NCBI RefSeq assembly: GCF_000829445.1
Contig: NZ_JXRQ01000029.1
Span: 186,001 to 250,000 of the forward strand
From: Jeotgalibacillus alimentarius
Lineage (GTDB): Bacteria > Bacillota > Bacilli > Bacillales > Jeotgalibacillaceae
Reading direction: 5' to 3'
Length of the DNA: 64,000 bases
The translations under genes were made by a program, and so were the position numbers. Below, in pieces: positions 19,903 to 29,355 of this stretch (positions are counted from its first letter, which is position 1; every line of letters begins with the position of its first letter). The notes beneath the pieces were generated by a model that was not told where the DNA came from, did not search any database, and saw nothing but the letters and a program-made list of their open reading frames with translations.

Positions 19903-19914
19903 TGTTATATAACA
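19903..19914. promoter_or_regulatory. Palindromic operator candidate upstream of aceA
   Basis: TGTTATATAACA is a perfect 12-bp palindrome, found identically at 22719 and with one change at 20304. A second inverted repeat, TTGTATTATTACAA, lies nearer the gene at 19871-19884. Confidence 0.65.
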
Positions 19915-19930
19915 CAATGTCCAAAAAAAT

Positions 19931-20230
19931 TTAGTCAACGTCTGAACAGCATTCAATTGCATCTTTAAATGTGTCATACTCCATGCCACATGCTCTGCAA
20001 TGGTTCAGTTCAATCGGCTCTTCAGGCTTTCTGAATACAACTACATCTGAGATCTGTTCCGGTACGATTTCAATTTCGCCTGTCGGATGATGATGAAGGC
20101 GGTGCACCTCATTCCCATACACGAAAAGTGTACCATCCATCTCGCGGTTCGTTTTGCCATTCATCAGCTGCTGAGTTACCCACTTTTCAATCAGTTCCTG
20201 GTTGGTTGTACCTGTCATTTGCGTTTGCAT
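19931..20230 (-). CDS. Small protein of unknown function with C-terminal cysteines
   Basis: I do not recognise this 99-aa protein. The C-terminal part reads HCRACGMEYDTFKDAIECC, four cysteines (CxxC and CC) that could bind a metal. The middle has a histidine-rich turn (HRLHHHPTG). There is no signal peptide or membrane helix. GGAGGG lies about 7 nt before the ATG. It sits directly upstream of aceA on the same strand and has its own upstream copy of the palindrome seen at both shunt genes. It is therefore probably co-regulated with the glyoxylate shunt, but its role is unknown. Confidence 0.7.
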   Translation of the reverse strand: MQTQMTGTTNQELIEKWVTQQLMNGKTNREMDGTLFVYGNEVHRLHHHPTGEIEIVPEQISDVVVFRKPEEPIELNHCRACGMEYDTFKDAIECCSDVD

Positions 20231-20303
20231 TTGTCATCCCTCCAAATGGATTTGATTTCCTTTGATTGATTTTAATATATAACAGTTTATTTTATTTTGC
20301 AAC

Positions 20304-20315
20304 TGTTTTATAACA
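20304..20315. promoter_or_regulatory. Palindromic operator candidate upstream of the 99-aa gene
   Basis: TGTTTTATAACA differs at one position from the palindrome at aceA and glcB. A second partial copy is at 20276-20284 (TATATAACA), in the shared word TATATAACAGTTTATTT that also occurs upstream of glcB. Confidence 0.6.
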
Positions 20316-20390
20316 GAAAATTTAAATTTTTTTGAAAATGATTTAACTGCCCGCGTTTGCCGGGGCTGATTGTTGTATGTTGAGCTCCAG

Positions 20391-20504
20391 TTGTAGTGTT
20401 TTACGCCTCAGCTGTAGTGTTTTGGTGCTCCAGCTGCAGGATACACCCGGATTGATTGACGTGTCCGCACATCTTGTTGCAGTATCCCATCAGCTGATTG
20501 CAGT
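20391..20504. repeat. 21/22-bp-period degenerate tandem repeat, 6 units
   Basis: The anchor word TTGYAGT or a close variant occurs at 20391, 20412, 20434, 20456, 20477 and 20498, spaced 21, 22, 22, 21 and 21 bp. The first units carry GTTTTACGC or GTTTTGGTG. The repeat lies between the 99-aa gene promoter and the 3' end of glcB; no gene is seen here. Confidence 0.65.
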
Positions 20505-20542
20505 GTGACTGGGGACATATCACTGCCCCCGTCACACCCTCT

Positions 20543-22705
20543 TTATTCCTTCACAGCAAGCATTTTTTCCTTATACTCAAGCCGTCTCTTATGCAGAATC
20601 GGTTCTGTATAACCGCTCGGCTGACTTGTACCCTGGAAGATCAGATCGCAGGCTGCCTGGAAAGCAATGGACTGTTCAAAGTCTTCGCTCATCGGCTGAT
20701 AGGCAGGGTCCTGTGCATTTTGTTCATCTACTACTTTCGCCATTTTCTTAAGCACATTCATCACCTGTTCTTCAGAGCAGATACCGTGCTGCAGCCAGTT
20801 TGTCATATGCTGACTGGAGATGCGCAGTGTAGCACGGTCTTCCATCAGGCCAACGTTATGAATATCAGGAACTTTAGAGCAGCCGACTCCATGCTCGACC
20901 CAGCGGACAACGTAGCCTAAGAGGCCCTGTGCGTTATTTTCAAGTTCCTGTTCGATTTCTTCATGCGACCACTGACGGTCTGAAAGCGGAAGAGTTAACA
21001 GTTCCTGCTCACGGTTCATCACCTCTTCACGCAGCGAAGCCTGGATGCTTTCCACTTCGTATTCGTGATAGTGCAGCGCATGAAGAGTGGCAGCTATTGG
21101 AGACGGAACCCACGCTGTGTTACCGCCTGCTTTCAAATGACCGGTCTTTTGCTCCATCATGTCTTTCATTCTGTCAGGCATTGCCCACATCCCTTTTCCG
21201 ATCTGCGCTTTGCCCGGCAGGCCGCATAAAAGGCCATTGTCTACATTTGATTTTTCATACGCGTTCAGCCAGACAGACTGTTTCATCTCACCTTTACGAA
21301 TCATCGGGCCCGCCTGCATAGAGGTATGGATTTCATCTCCCGTACGATCAAGGAAGCCTGTATTGATAAAGACAATTCTGTCTTTTACTGCATGAATACA
21401 GTTTTTCAGATTCAGCGTGGTTCTGCGCTCTTCATCCATCACTCCGATTTTGATTGTATGACGATCAAGTCCAAGAAGGTCCTCCACAGCATTGAACAGC
21501 CGGTTTGAAAAAGCGACTTCTTCTGATCCGTGCATCTTCGGCTTTACAATATAGATAGAGCCTTCAGTGGAGTTTGAACGTTTGCCGTTCAGGTCGTGCA
21601 CAGCAATGAGGCTCGTGATCACAGCATCCGCAATGCCTTCAGGGACTTCATTCCCATCGCGGTCAAGCAGCATGCTGTTCGTCATAAGATGGCCGACATT
21701 TCTGATCAGCAGCAGTGACCGGCCCTTGAGCTTCAGGTCATCTCCATTTGTACCGGTATAATAACGGTCATGACAGAGCGTGCGGTGAACGGTCTCTCCT
21801 CCTTTAGCAAACTTTTCAGTGAGGTTGCCCTTCATCAGCCCAAGCCAGTTGCGGTAGATCAGCACTTTATCCTCGGCATCTACTGCTGTTACCGAGTCCT
21901 CACAATCCATAATGGTCGTCAATGCAGCTTCCACTACCACATCTTTTACACCCGCCCGGTCTGTTTTTCCAATTGGATGGGAAGCATCAATCCGGATATC
22001 AATATGAAGACCGTGGTGCTGTAATAGTACAGCTGACGGCCGGTCTGCTGATCCCTGATGACCCTTGAAAGCTTCCAGTTCCTGAAGTCCGGTTTTCCCG
22101 TCCTGCATCTGTGCCACCAACGTGCCATTTTCAATATAATAGCGTGTGACGTCTGAGTGAGAACATCCTTCAAGAGGTACAGTCTCATCCAGGAATTTCT
22201 TTGCATAAGCAATTACTTTTTCTCCGCGCACCGGATTATAAGACGTACCTTTCTCTGCCCCGTTGTCCCCGCTGATTACATCTGTTCCGTATAGCGCGTC
22301 ATATAAGCTGCCCCACCTCGCATTTGCAGCATTAAGCGCATAGCGGGCATTGTTGACTGGAACGACAAGCTGAGGCCCGGCCTGACGTGCAATTTCAGGA
22401 TCAACGTGCTGCGTTGTAATCTGAAAATCCTCCACCTGTTCTTCCAGGTAACCGATCTCCCGTAAAAAAGCTTCGTAATCTTTGCGTTCTTCCTGCCACT
22501 TATGCTTTTTGTGCCAATCATCCATCTTTTGCTGAATGACTTCCCTTTTATGTAACAGTTTTTGATTATCAGGCATAAATGAATGAACGATTTCACTAAA
22601 ACCCTGCCAGAACGTTTCACTTTCATAACCTGACCCCGGCAGCACTTCCTTTTCAATAAATGAATACAGCTCAGTGTTAACTTGAAGATCTGCTTTGTTA
22701 ATCAT
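20543..22705 (-). CDS. glcB: Malate synthase G
   Basis: This enzyme condenses glyoxylate with acetyl-CoA to malate, the second step of the glyoxylate shunt. At 720 aa it is the large monomeric G isoform, not the AceB form of about 530 aa more often paired with isocitrate lyase in Bacillus. The typical G-isoform segments are [46 protein letters not shown] and [28 protein letters not shown] lies before the ATG. Two copies of the TGTTATATAACA-type palindrome lie upstream. It is followed by the 99-aa gene and aceA on the same strand, but each has its own upstream region. Confidence 0.96.
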   Translation of the reverse strand: MINKADLQVNTELYSFIEKEVLPGSGYESETFWQGFSEIVHSFMPDNQKLLHKREVIQQKMDDWHKKHKWQEERKDYEAFLREIGYLEEQVEDFQITTQHVDPEIARQAGPQLVVPVNNARYALNAANARWGSLYDALYGTDVISGDNGAEKGTSYNPVRGEKVIAYAKKFLDETVPLEGCSHSDVTRYYIENGTLVAQMQDGKTGLQELEAFKGHQGSADRPSAVLLQHHGLHIDIRIDASHPIGKTDRAGVKDVVVEAALTTIMDCEDSVTAVDAEDKVLIYRNWLGLMKGNLTEKFAKGGETVHRTLCHDRYYTGTNGDDLKLKGRSLLLIRNVGHLMTNSMLLDRDGNEVPEGIADAVITSLIAVHDLNGKRSNSTEGSIYIVKPKMHGSEEVAFSNRLFNAVEDLLGLDRHTIKIGVMDEERRTTLNLKNCIHAVKDRIVFINTGFLDRTGDEIHTSMQAGPMIRKGEMKQSVWLNAYEKSNVDNGLLCGLPGKAQIGKGMWAMPDRMKDMMEQKTGHLKAGGNTAWVPSPIAATLHALHYHEYEVESIQASLREEVMNREQELLTLPLSDRQWSHEEIEQELENNAQGLLGYVVRWVEHGVGCSKVPDIHNVGLMEDRATLRISSQHMTNWLQHGICSEEQVMNVLKKMAKVVDEQNAQDPAYQPMSEDFEQSIAFQAACDLIFQGTSQPSGYTEPILHKRRLEYKEKMLAVKE

Positions 22706-22718
22706 ATCAACACTCCTT

Positions 22719-22760
22719 TGTTATATAACAGTTTATTTAAATTAATATTATTATATAACA
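22719..22760. promoter_or_regulatory. Paired palindromes upstream of glcB
   Basis: TGTTATATAACA at 22719-22730 is perfect and lies next to the ribosome binding site. TATTATATAACA at 22749-22760 differs by one base. The 30-bp spacing is close to three helical turns. Confidence 0.65.
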
Positions 22761-22786
22761 TGAAAATATTATTTCAAGCAGGAATT

Positions 22787-22815
22787 AAAAAAACTCCAGT
22801 TTTTACTGGAGCCTG
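22787..22815 (-). terminator. Terminator after the first sinR paralogue
   Basis: On the minus strand CTCCAG pairs with CTGGAG and is followed by TTTTTTT. Confidence 0.85.
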
Positions 22816-22817
22816 TT

Positions 22818-23147
22818 CTATTCTTCATGATAGTCCCGACGATATTGCAGATAGATTTGAAACTCAGTAAATTCTTTTTTTGACATGCCCTTACTTACAC
22901 CTTTTTCGAGCAGGTCCATCCATTCCTCATCGATCATTGTTTTTTCAAGCTGCTCTCCCGCAACCAGTTCGTCTACAGAAGAACCCAGCGTCGCAGCGAT
23001 TCTTGATAAGACAATAATTGAGGGGTTATTCTTTTTATTATTTTCAAGGTCGGATAAATAGGATTTGGATACCCGGGCTTTTGCTGCAAGCTGTGAAATG
23101 GAGTAACCCTTTTTCTGCCTGAGCACCTTGATTTTTTGACCAATCAT
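22818..23147 (-). CDS. sinR: SinR-like biofilm repressor, paralogue 1
   Basis: This 109-aa regulator has an N-terminal XRE DNA-binding domain (MIGQKIKVLRQKKGYSISQLA...SKSYLSDLENN). The C-terminal SinR/SinI-type dimerisation helix pair reads EEWMDLLEKGVSKGMSKKEF...YLQYRR. Both halves closely parallel B. subtilis SinR, which represses matrix genes by binding GTTCTYT boxes. The start ATG 23147 gives the usual MIGQ N-terminus and sits 8 nt after AAGGGG. It lies about 100 bp downstream of the last gene of the Pel locus, on the same strand, with no terminator visible between, and mirrors paralogue 2 at the end of the second polysaccharide locus. No sinI is seen. Confidence 0.88.
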   Translation of the reverse strand: MIGQKIKVLRQKKGYSISQLAAKARVSKSYLSDLENNKKNNPSIIVLSRIAATLGSSVDELVAGEQLEKTMIDEEWMDLLEKGVSKGMSKKEFTEFQIYLQYRRDYHEE

Positions 23148-23246
23148 TCTCATTTCCCCTTTACCGCGCAGCTTTACGCATAGCGGATAGTGTGTGCCAT
23201 GATTTTCACCTCTTCAATTCATTTATACTTTTCACTTTCAGACTGT

Positions 23247-24635
23247 TTATTTAATAGAAAAACTTGCTATTTTATAGCGCTTATCACCTCTGTCTGTGTC
23301 CATTTCGAGTTTCACTCCAGGATCTCCGCTTAACGGGTCGTTAATAGCGACCAGGACTGAATAATCTCCTCTTTTCAGATGAGCGGGCAGATTAATCACA
23401 TACGTTTCAGCTGTTTCACCCGGCAGCCATTTTCTGATATCTGTGTCGGCTCTTTCCCGGTGAACAATATGCCCATCGCGATTTATAATTAAAAGCTCAA
23501 GCGGCCAATCAAAATAAAATGGAGCAGTACCGTTATTTTGCCAGACGACATTTAATTTCAATTTTTTTGTAAAACGCAGATTCGGACGATATTTAACCTG
23601 TTTCACTTTTAAGTGATAGCCCATTTTCCCAAGAAAACTATCGATCTGCCGGTCATATTGACTGTTTTCTTCATATAACGGATTATATGGACCAAGCCAG
23701 CTGAGGTGGGAGAGTTCAAGCTGTTTCATAATACCCTGGAACTGTTCCTCTCCGAATATGTCTTCCCAGCTTTTCGTCGGATCAAATTCTCCTCCTGCAG
23801 GTGCTGTTTTCCAGAAATCCTGCATGGCAGGCTTATTTTCACCTGTCAGCCAGAGTGTATAACCTTCGTTCACCCATTTCAAAAAGTCACCTGTGCTTTT
23901 CTCATCACCGAACATATCATTGTATAACCCGATATTATTTTCTGCAGCAACCCGATGAGGCCTCCTCATCATGAGCATTTTACGGTCAAGAAAATCGAGA
24001 TAATGATTCACATACTGAGTTGTTACGCTTCTGTCGGGAAACGGAATATAGATCTCATCGTTCTGAATCGTATGCCACTCTCCCCAGTGACCTATACTGC
24101 CAAGCTGAATGAATGCGATATATTGGTCATCATTATAGCGTTCACCAAAAGCTTTCAGCAGCTCTTTATGACGTTCAATCAGCACACGATTGCTGTAATT
24201 CGGACTAAAACCTTTACCATAGTCACCGTCATACCAGGTCCCGTCCTGTCCAATTTCTTCATACAGCCATTCCGGTATTTCCATGGTGGCTTCCTGATCA
24301 GGCTTATCCATAATAATTCTTAGAATGAACCTGACATTTCTTTCTTTCCAGTAGTCAATTTTATATTTTTTTTCAATATTGCCAAACTCGTATACACCTT
24401 TACTGCTCTCGAGTTCTGACCAGGGTATATTTGCGTATACGAGTGAGTGATCTCTTGAATATGGCCCCCCTTCAGCCATAGGGGCGAAACCGGTAAATGG
24501 GTTCAATGTAACTTCACCACTTTCAGACGGGTAATCAGTGATGACTTCTATCTGTTCAGTATAAAGGGCCGAAATCGACCCAGTCAGTATAATGATCAGA
24601 CCAATAACGATCACTGTTTTCCTTTTGATTTTCAT
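23247..24635 (-). CDS. DUF4832-type TIM-barrel protein of the Pel/CotH locus
   Basis: A single N-terminal hydrophobic segment anchors or exports the protein. The main part resembles a glycoside-hydrolase-like barrel (NPFTGFAPM, YANIPWSELESSKGVYEF, LGSIGHWGEWHT). A C-terminal Ig-like domain follows (LNVVWQNNGTAPFYFDWPLEL...GDYSVLVAINDP). This matches the DUF4832/DUF4874 pattern as I remember it. The catalytic function is unproven; the glutamate in GHWGEWH sits where clan-A hydrolases often carry one. As the deacetylase PelA here lacks a hydrolase domain, this protein could supply polymer cleavage, but that is only inference. It is the last gene of the locus before sinR paralogue 1. Confidence 0.75.
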   Translation of the reverse strand: MKIKRKTVIVIGLIIILTGSISALYTEQIEVITDYPSESGEVTLNPFTGFAPMAEGGPYSRDHSLVYANIPWSELESSKGVYEFGNIEKKYKIDYWKERNVRFILRIIMDKPDQEATMEIPEWLYEEIGQDGTWYDGDYGKGFSPNYSNRVLIERHKELLKAFGERYNDDQYIAFIQLGSIGHWGEWHTIQNDEIYIPFPDRSVTTQYVNHYLDFLDRKMLMMRRPHRVAAENNIGLYNDMFGDEKSTGDFLKWVNEGYTLWLTGENKPAMQDFWKTAPAGGEFDPTKSWEDIFGEEQFQGIMKQLELSHLSWLGPYNPLYEENSQYDRQIDSFLGKMGYHLKVKQVKYRPNLRFTKKLKLNVVWQNNGTAPFYFDWPLELLIINRDGHIVHRERADTDIRKWLPGETAETYVINLPAHLKRGDYSVLVAINDPLSGDPGVKLEMDTDRGDKRYKIASFSIK

Positions 24636-24644
24636 GTGTACGTC

Positions 24645-25325
24645 TTATGCTGCGTAGTCGCCGTTGTAGTTAATCAGCGCAACATCCTTCACACCATTTA
24701 CCATTTGAATCTGTCTCATAAATGCTGTGTTGTCTCCTTTAATTTTCAGTTCAACTGTCAGTTCGATTTCATCACTGCGGACAATTTTGGATTTGATGCT
24801 GTGCTTAATTTTTGATAGCTGGACCTTAACATGATCTGTTGCATCTTCATCATAGTGAACAACGAGAAGGAAAGTTTGTTCCCTGCTTCTGTTTCTTGTC
24901 ATGATATACATGACCAGTCCGATAAAAAGAGATCCGACAATAGACAGAATGTAAATGCCCGCTCCTGTGGTGATGCCGATTCCGACTGACCAGAACATAA
25001 AGATGACATCAAGCGGATCTTTAATGGCTGTTCTGAAACGGACGATGCTGAGTGCCCCAACCATGCCGAGAGAAAGAACAATATTCGTACTGATCGTCAT
25101 AATAATTAAGGTTGTTATCATACACATCAAAATCAGTGTGACATTGAAATTGTGACTGTAAATGACGCCACGAAACGTTTTCTTATAGACAAAGAAGATA
25201 AAAAGACCGACGACAAATGCAACGAACATGCTGATAAAGATGTTTTCAAATGAAATCCTGTCAAACATATTAAAGCTCAGCATATCCGGACTGAAAATAT
25301 CAGTAAAATTAATTTGTCCAAGCAT
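24645..25325 (-). CDS. DUF4956 membrane protein
   Basis: This integral membrane protein has three or four helices in residues 30-145. The highly typical loop SLGMVGALSIVRFRTAIKDPLD identifies DUF4956, and a cytosolic domain of about 75 residues with ferredoxin-like alternation follows. No biochemical function is established that I know of. The family is usually found next to VTC-domain and CotH proteins, as here, so it probably works with the VTC protein encoded just upstream. Gaps of 28 and 9 nt to its neighbours indicate an operon. Confidence 0.85.
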   Translation of the reverse strand: MLGQINFTDIFSPDMLSFNMFDRISFENIFISMFVAFVVGLFIFFVYKKTFRGVIYSHNFNVTLILMCMITTLIIMTISTNIVLSLGMVGALSIVRFRTAIKDPLDVIFMFWSVGIGITTGAGIYILSIVGSLFIGLVMYIMTRNRSREQTFLLVVHYDEDATDHVKVQLSKIKHSIKSKIVRSDEIELTVELKIKGDNTAFMRQIQMVNGVKDVALINYNGDYAA

Positions 25326-25353
25326 GAGGAATCACTCCTTTAATTGTTGGTTA

Positions 25354-26064
25354 TTAAGATGAAAAGTGTCTGATGCTTTCTTCACGGCAGATCACATATT
25401 TCGAGATGGCTGACCTGCTGTGTGAAGAAAGCTGCAGGATATTTCTGATATGCGTCGGCAGATAGCTGTTATATTTGATCTCAAGGACCATCTGCGGCTG
25501 GCGGATCGCATTGACGGTGACGACATTCGGATCAAAGATATCAAATGTGTTAACTCCTGCTTTCAATCTTTTGTCGAATGTGATTCTGACATCACCATAC
25601 TGATAGGCGTATGCTTCCCTGATATAATCAACAATGACCTTAGGCTCCATTTTTCCAAGCGTGCTCTTCAGGTAAAATGCTCGTGCAACCGGTGAATCTT
25701 TTTTCTGAAGAAAATCATAATCACCGTCCATCATCGTTTCATATTCACACCTGGTTAACGTGACCGAATCCTTAGAAATAAAGTCGTTATATTTACTTTT
25801 TCTTTCAAGCTTAATCACGCGGTCACATTCGTTATAGATACGGATTCTGTATTTATCCCTTCTGAACACACCCCAGTTTTTTTCATGAAGTGCAAGATCT
25901 GTGACGTTATCAAAGTACAGGCTTCTGATATGATATCCATCGTCATTAATGGAGTGTTTGTCACGTTGAACTGTCATGCGCAGACGCTGTCTGAGCAGTT
26001 CAAATTCATAATAAGTAATATAATATTTAAGCTCGTGCCTCATTTTTTTATTCTGATAGTACAT
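25354..26064 (-). CDS. VTC-domain protein, polyphosphate polymerase-like
   Basis: This is a soluble 236-aa protein with the triphosphate-tunnel pattern of VTC domains: RHELKYYI, RSLYFDN, DKYRIRIYN, IKLERKSK, PKVIVDYIREAY, RITFDKRL and MVLEIKYN. The alternating basic residues would line the tunnel. In yeast, VTC makes polyphosphate from ATP and passes it across a membrane. Bacterial single-domain homologues are usually next to DUF4956 and CotH genes, as here. The substrate in this locus is unknown. The ATG directly follows the upstream stop codon (TGAATG), showing translational coupling with the CotH protein gene. Confidence 0.83.
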   Translation of the reverse strand: MYYQNKKMRHELKYYITYYEFELLRQRLRMTVQRDKHSINDDGYHIRSLYFDNVTDLALHEKNWGVFRRDKYRIRIYNECDRVIKLERKSKYNDFISKDSVTLTRCEYETMMDGDYDFLQKKDSPVARAFYLKSTLGKMEPKVIVDYIREAYAYQYGDVRITFDKRLKAGVNTFDIFDPNVVTVNAIRQPQMVLEIKYNSYLPTHIRNILQLSSHSRSAISKYVICREESIRHFSS

Positions 26065-27612
26065 TCAGGATCCCCCCTGCTGATATTGATTCAACAGCTC
26101 ATCAATATGCTGTGTGATATAGTCATTTCTCTCACGTGCAAATGATTTTAATGCCTGAACTTCAGCTTCCCACTTCCCGGTGTCACCGTCCCATTTTTCG
26201 AGGTGACGTACCATTTCCGGCCTGATGTCAGCTGCCAGCCTTTCAATGACAGCTTCGATATGATCCGAAGAAAGCGTGCTGCTGTAAAGTTCTTCTGACC
26301 TTTCTTTAAAACGCTCCCTGAATTGCTCATTTTTCAGCAGTTCCCGGAACAGATAAGAGCTGTAAAGCTTATCGTCACCTTTCCCTTTATAATCATAAAA
26401 CCGCTGAACGGTATTTTCCGTTGCATCCTGAAAGCTCACATCACTGTCGTAGACAATCCATTTCCATTTTGTCTCCGGATTCGTATTTTTCCAGAATCTG
26501 ATATTATGACTCGGCCAGTCTGTATTACCGATATATAATTCTGTCAGTATATAATCAATAAAATTTTCAACATCCATTTCTTCTTCAATCACCCTGTAAA
26601 CTTCTGGTTCAGCGGGGTCATTTGATTGAATATAAGCGATCATCCCGATATAGGATTCATCTGACCCTTCTTTTTCCTCGGCATCAGCTTCAAGGAGAAC
26701 GAGGTCATCCCGCTTTACCTGATGGTGCCTTGAAAAGTAATGGTGATCAATTCTTTCCCTTAAGTCATACAGGCCCCAGTACGCACCATTCAGGTATAAT
26801 ACGACTGGCTGATAGACTTGCGCATCCAGCCCGATTTCAGCTGCAAGAGTGGATACAAGTGCGTCAAGCATATGAGTCTTTTCAAAATCCTGTCCTCCAT
26901 TACGCAGGATAATGGATTCATATGAGCTGTATGGCAGGCTGTCGAAGAATGGGTAAAGCAGCTCACTGTTCCCGTACTCACTTTCTGCATCGATCATGAA
27001 AGACCGCTGAGGCTTCGTTCTCGTCTCTCCTCCAAAGATCTCCATATCAGCAAGCGATGAGTAGACTGACTCCTGATTCTTCAGATACTCCATCTGAACG
27101 GTAATTTTCCAGTCCATCCAGTAATTCGCCCCTTCATATGGATACTCATCTGATGCCCCAGGTCCTTCAACATATATCCCTTTTTCCTCTGACCAGAGAT
27201 CTTCCGGCTCAGCTGCAACAGAGATCACCGGCAGATCATTCGGCTCCGTGAGATAGGTCTGCATGTAAGGGGGCGTCAATGTACCGTCCTCCAACTTCGC
27301 TGCAGCCCTGATCACGGTTGTATCACTGATCTGTAACGGTGCTGTATAACGGGTACTTTGCTCTGTTGGTTCACTGCCATCCAGGGTATAAAAGATGTCT
27401 TCCGCATCCGCTGCCAGACTGATGTCAGTTCCTTCTTCATATAGGCCGGAGGGCAATGAAAAGCTGATCACCCCAGTATTGTTTTGTCCGCTCAGACTGT
27501 TCTGCAACACTTCTCCACTGCTTTTTCCATTCAAAAGTGACGCAACCCAGGCTGCCCCGAGCATCATACAGGCGACGCCCACAACCGAAAGTGCAAACGA
27601 CCATTTTTTCAC
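26065..27612 (-). CDS. CotH kinase-like protein with chitobiase-type N-terminal domain
   Basis: An N-terminal membrane anchor is followed by a domain of about 65 residues of the beta-hexosaminidase C-terminal type (FYTLDGSEPT). The CotH domain follows, with FGGETRTKPQRSFMI, IILRNGGQDFEK, LYLNGAYWGLYDLRERID and the metal-binding stretch WKWIVYDSDVSF. CotH proteins are atypical kinases that phosphorylate surface or spore-coat proteins. The start is probably GTG 27612: AAGGAGG is 7 nt before it but only 2 nt before the GTG at 27618. This second CotH protein is encoded in tandem with the lipoprotein form. The target is not known, and a role in modifying the Pel polymer or its surface anchor is inference. 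Confidence 0.82.
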   Translation of the reverse strand: MKKWSFALSVVGVACMMLGAAWVASLLNGKSSGEVLQNSLSGQNNTGVISFSLPSGLYEEGTDISLAADAEDIFYTLDGSEPTEQSTRYTAPLQISDTTVIRAAAKLEDGTLTPPYMQTYLTEPNDLPVISVAAEPEDLWSEEKGIYVEGPGASDEYPYEGANYWMDWKITVQMEYLKNQESVYSSLADMEIFGGETRTKPQRSFMIDAESEYGNSELLYPFFDSLPYSSYESIILRNGGQDFEKTHMLDALVSTLAAEIGLDAQVYQPVVLYLNGAYWGLYDLRERIDHHYFSRHHQVKRDDLVLLEADAEEKEGSDESYIGMIAYIQSNDPAEPEVYRVIEEEMDVENFIDYILTELYIGNTDWPSHNIRFWKNTNPETKWKWIVYDSDVSFQDATENTVQRFYDYKGKGDDKLYSSYLFRELLKNEQFRERFKERSEELYSSTLSSDHIEAVIERLAADIRPEMVRHLEKWDGDTGKWEAEVQALKSFARERNDYITQHIDELLNQYQQGGS

Positions 27613-27624
27613 TGCCACCCCTCC

Positions 27625-29355
27625 TTATCCGTCCACGAAGAATTCTTTTAATCCGTTATAAAAAATATCATTCCGGTAGATACGGTCAAAAGCTTCCTGT
27701 GTATTTCCTTTTTCATCTGTAATGATGATCCGCCAGTAATTTTCCCCTTTGCGGAGGCCTTTGAGCGGAATCGTTAACTCAGTTTTTTCAATCCCCTTCT
27801 TTGAATAGTAGATGTCTGTAAAATCAATTGTTTTGCTGATTTCCAGCGTATATGTCAGATCGTCTCCCTGAAGATCATAGGACGTACCCCAGGTGAAGTT
27901 CATCTGATCTTTCGCCTGCACAGGATCACCTAAGAATACCGGCATCGGGTTATCCATATTTTCATAAAAGAGGCTGGACTTTTCTTCAGGTGCATAGATC
28001 AAGTCCTGGTATAATCCATCAAATGTTTCAACTCTGACACTCAATCCTGCTAAATCAGGGTTTTGTCTGACAGCACTGCTGACAATTGGATAGTAGCTGT
28101 CGATTAACTCCTGTGTTCTTTCCGGTGTAATAATCTCTAATAAGTCTGAGACTTTTTCTTCTATTGCTGCAAGGTTATCCGGATTTTTCAGGAAACGCTG
28201 ATGAAGCACACTGCCCCAATAATTACTGATTCCACGGTTCCATTTTGTAACATCTCCCGCATCTGTTCCTTCATTATTCGCTTCGAGCTTCCATGCATCA
28301 TCATAGTCCCACGGCAGGAAGTAAAACTTTTTTGCGTTGATTGGGTTATACAGAAAAAAGTTCTGTGTCGTCGTATCTGTATTCCCCATCAGAATATTGA
28401 CTGCCATCCAGGTCAGATAGTTGTCTCTGTCAAAATACTCTTCGATTACGTCGTTAATATTTTTTGAGTAATCATTGACCGCTTCAAGCATTTCAATCAG
28501 ATTAGTATGGTCTTCACCTGTTCTGATTTGCAGAATTTCTTCAAATTTTGCTTTATCATACTCCGGATCATCTGCGAGCTTAATGTGATCGGGATATCTG
28601 AAAAACTCGAAGAAATTAGCTTTATACAGGTTACCGTTCGGGTCCAGTCCATGAGAGAACAGGAACCTCTTATTCGGCTGCTCGATATGAGTATATAATC
28701 CGTAGTCAGTAAAACCGTTATCCTTCCCCTCTGACAAATCTTTAACATACAGCTTTACAAATTGCGTTCTCATACTTGTGAAGTCAGGAATTTCTTCAAA
28801 GTAATCAAAGCTCAGTTTATTTCTGACTCTTGTATAGTCATACGGATGCTTATTTAAATTCAAAATCGTCTGCCCTTTCCACAGCCCTGCCTGTTCTTCA
28901 AGCTTTATCTGATACGATTTCTGTCTGGCAAGCCGGGTGGTGTTACCACGGAGCTCTACCGTACTATTGGCAAGTTCCTGATCTCCCTGAAACATATCAG
29001 GCGAAGGACCGTTTTCGTCCCCTTCCTGAATAATTGCCTTTAACGGTTGTGGATTAAGGGTCAGATCCTGCTGCATATCGTAAAAGTGGTTCAAATCATA
29101 AAATGTGTATTCTTCCTCCTGTTCGAGCACTGTTAAATATAAATGAACAACACTGCTGTCATCGTCCTGTTCGTATACTTTCCGATCTTCTACCAATTTG
29201 TCCAAATAAGGAATTGAGTTGACAATATCCTGTGTGGAACCCGCCACTGCTTCCCTGTATTCCTGGTCTTCTGCTGCCGGCTGCGCCAGATAAGAACATC
29301 CCGGCATGAGCAGGATGAGGCATAGCAACCAAAAAATATTATTTTTTCGTCTCAT
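27625..29355 (-). CDS. CotH kinase-like lipoprotein
   Basis: The signal sequence ends in a lipobox LMPGC (Cys20 from ATG 29355), so the protein should be lipid-anchored outside the membrane. The CotH pattern is clear: VELRGNTTRLARQKSYQIKL, YGLYTHIEQPNKRF and the catalytic region NILMGNTDTTTQNFFLY...FYFLPWDYDDAWK. A C-terminal fibronectin-like segment follows (TLEISKTIDFTDIYYSKKG...NYWRIIITDEKGN). The reading frame starts within the last codons of pelG, so the two are translationally coupled, tying CotH to Pel export. Its phosphoacceptor is unknown. Confidence 0.85.
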   Translation of the reverse strand: MRRKNNIFWLLCLILLMPGCSYLAQPAAEDQEYREAVAGSTQDIVNSIPYLDKLVEDRKVYEQDDDSSVVHLYLTVLEQEEEYTFYDLNHFYDMQQDLTLNPQPLKAIIQEGDENGPSPDMFQGDQELANSTVELRGNTTRLARQKSYQIKLEEQAGLWKGQTILNLNKHPYDYTRVRNKLSFDYFEEIPDFTSMRTQFVKLYVKDLSEGKDNGFTDYGLYTHIEQPNKRFLFSHGLDPNGNLYKANFFEFFRYPDHIKLADDPEYDKAKFEEILQIRTGEDHTNLIEMLEAVNDYSKNINDVIEEYFDRDNYLTWMAVNILMGNTDTTTQNFFLYNPINAKKFYFLPWDYDDAWKLEANNEGTDAGDVTKWNRGISNYWGSVLHQRFLKNPDNLAAIEEKVSDLLEIITPERTQELIDSYYPIVSSAVRQNPDLAGLSVRVETFDGLYQDLIYAPEEKSSLFYENMDNPMPVFLGDPVQAKDQMNFTWGTSYDLQGDDLTYTLEISKTIDFTDIYYSKKGIEKTELTIPLKGLRKGENYWRIIITDEKGNTQEAFDRIYRNDIFYNGLKEFFVDG

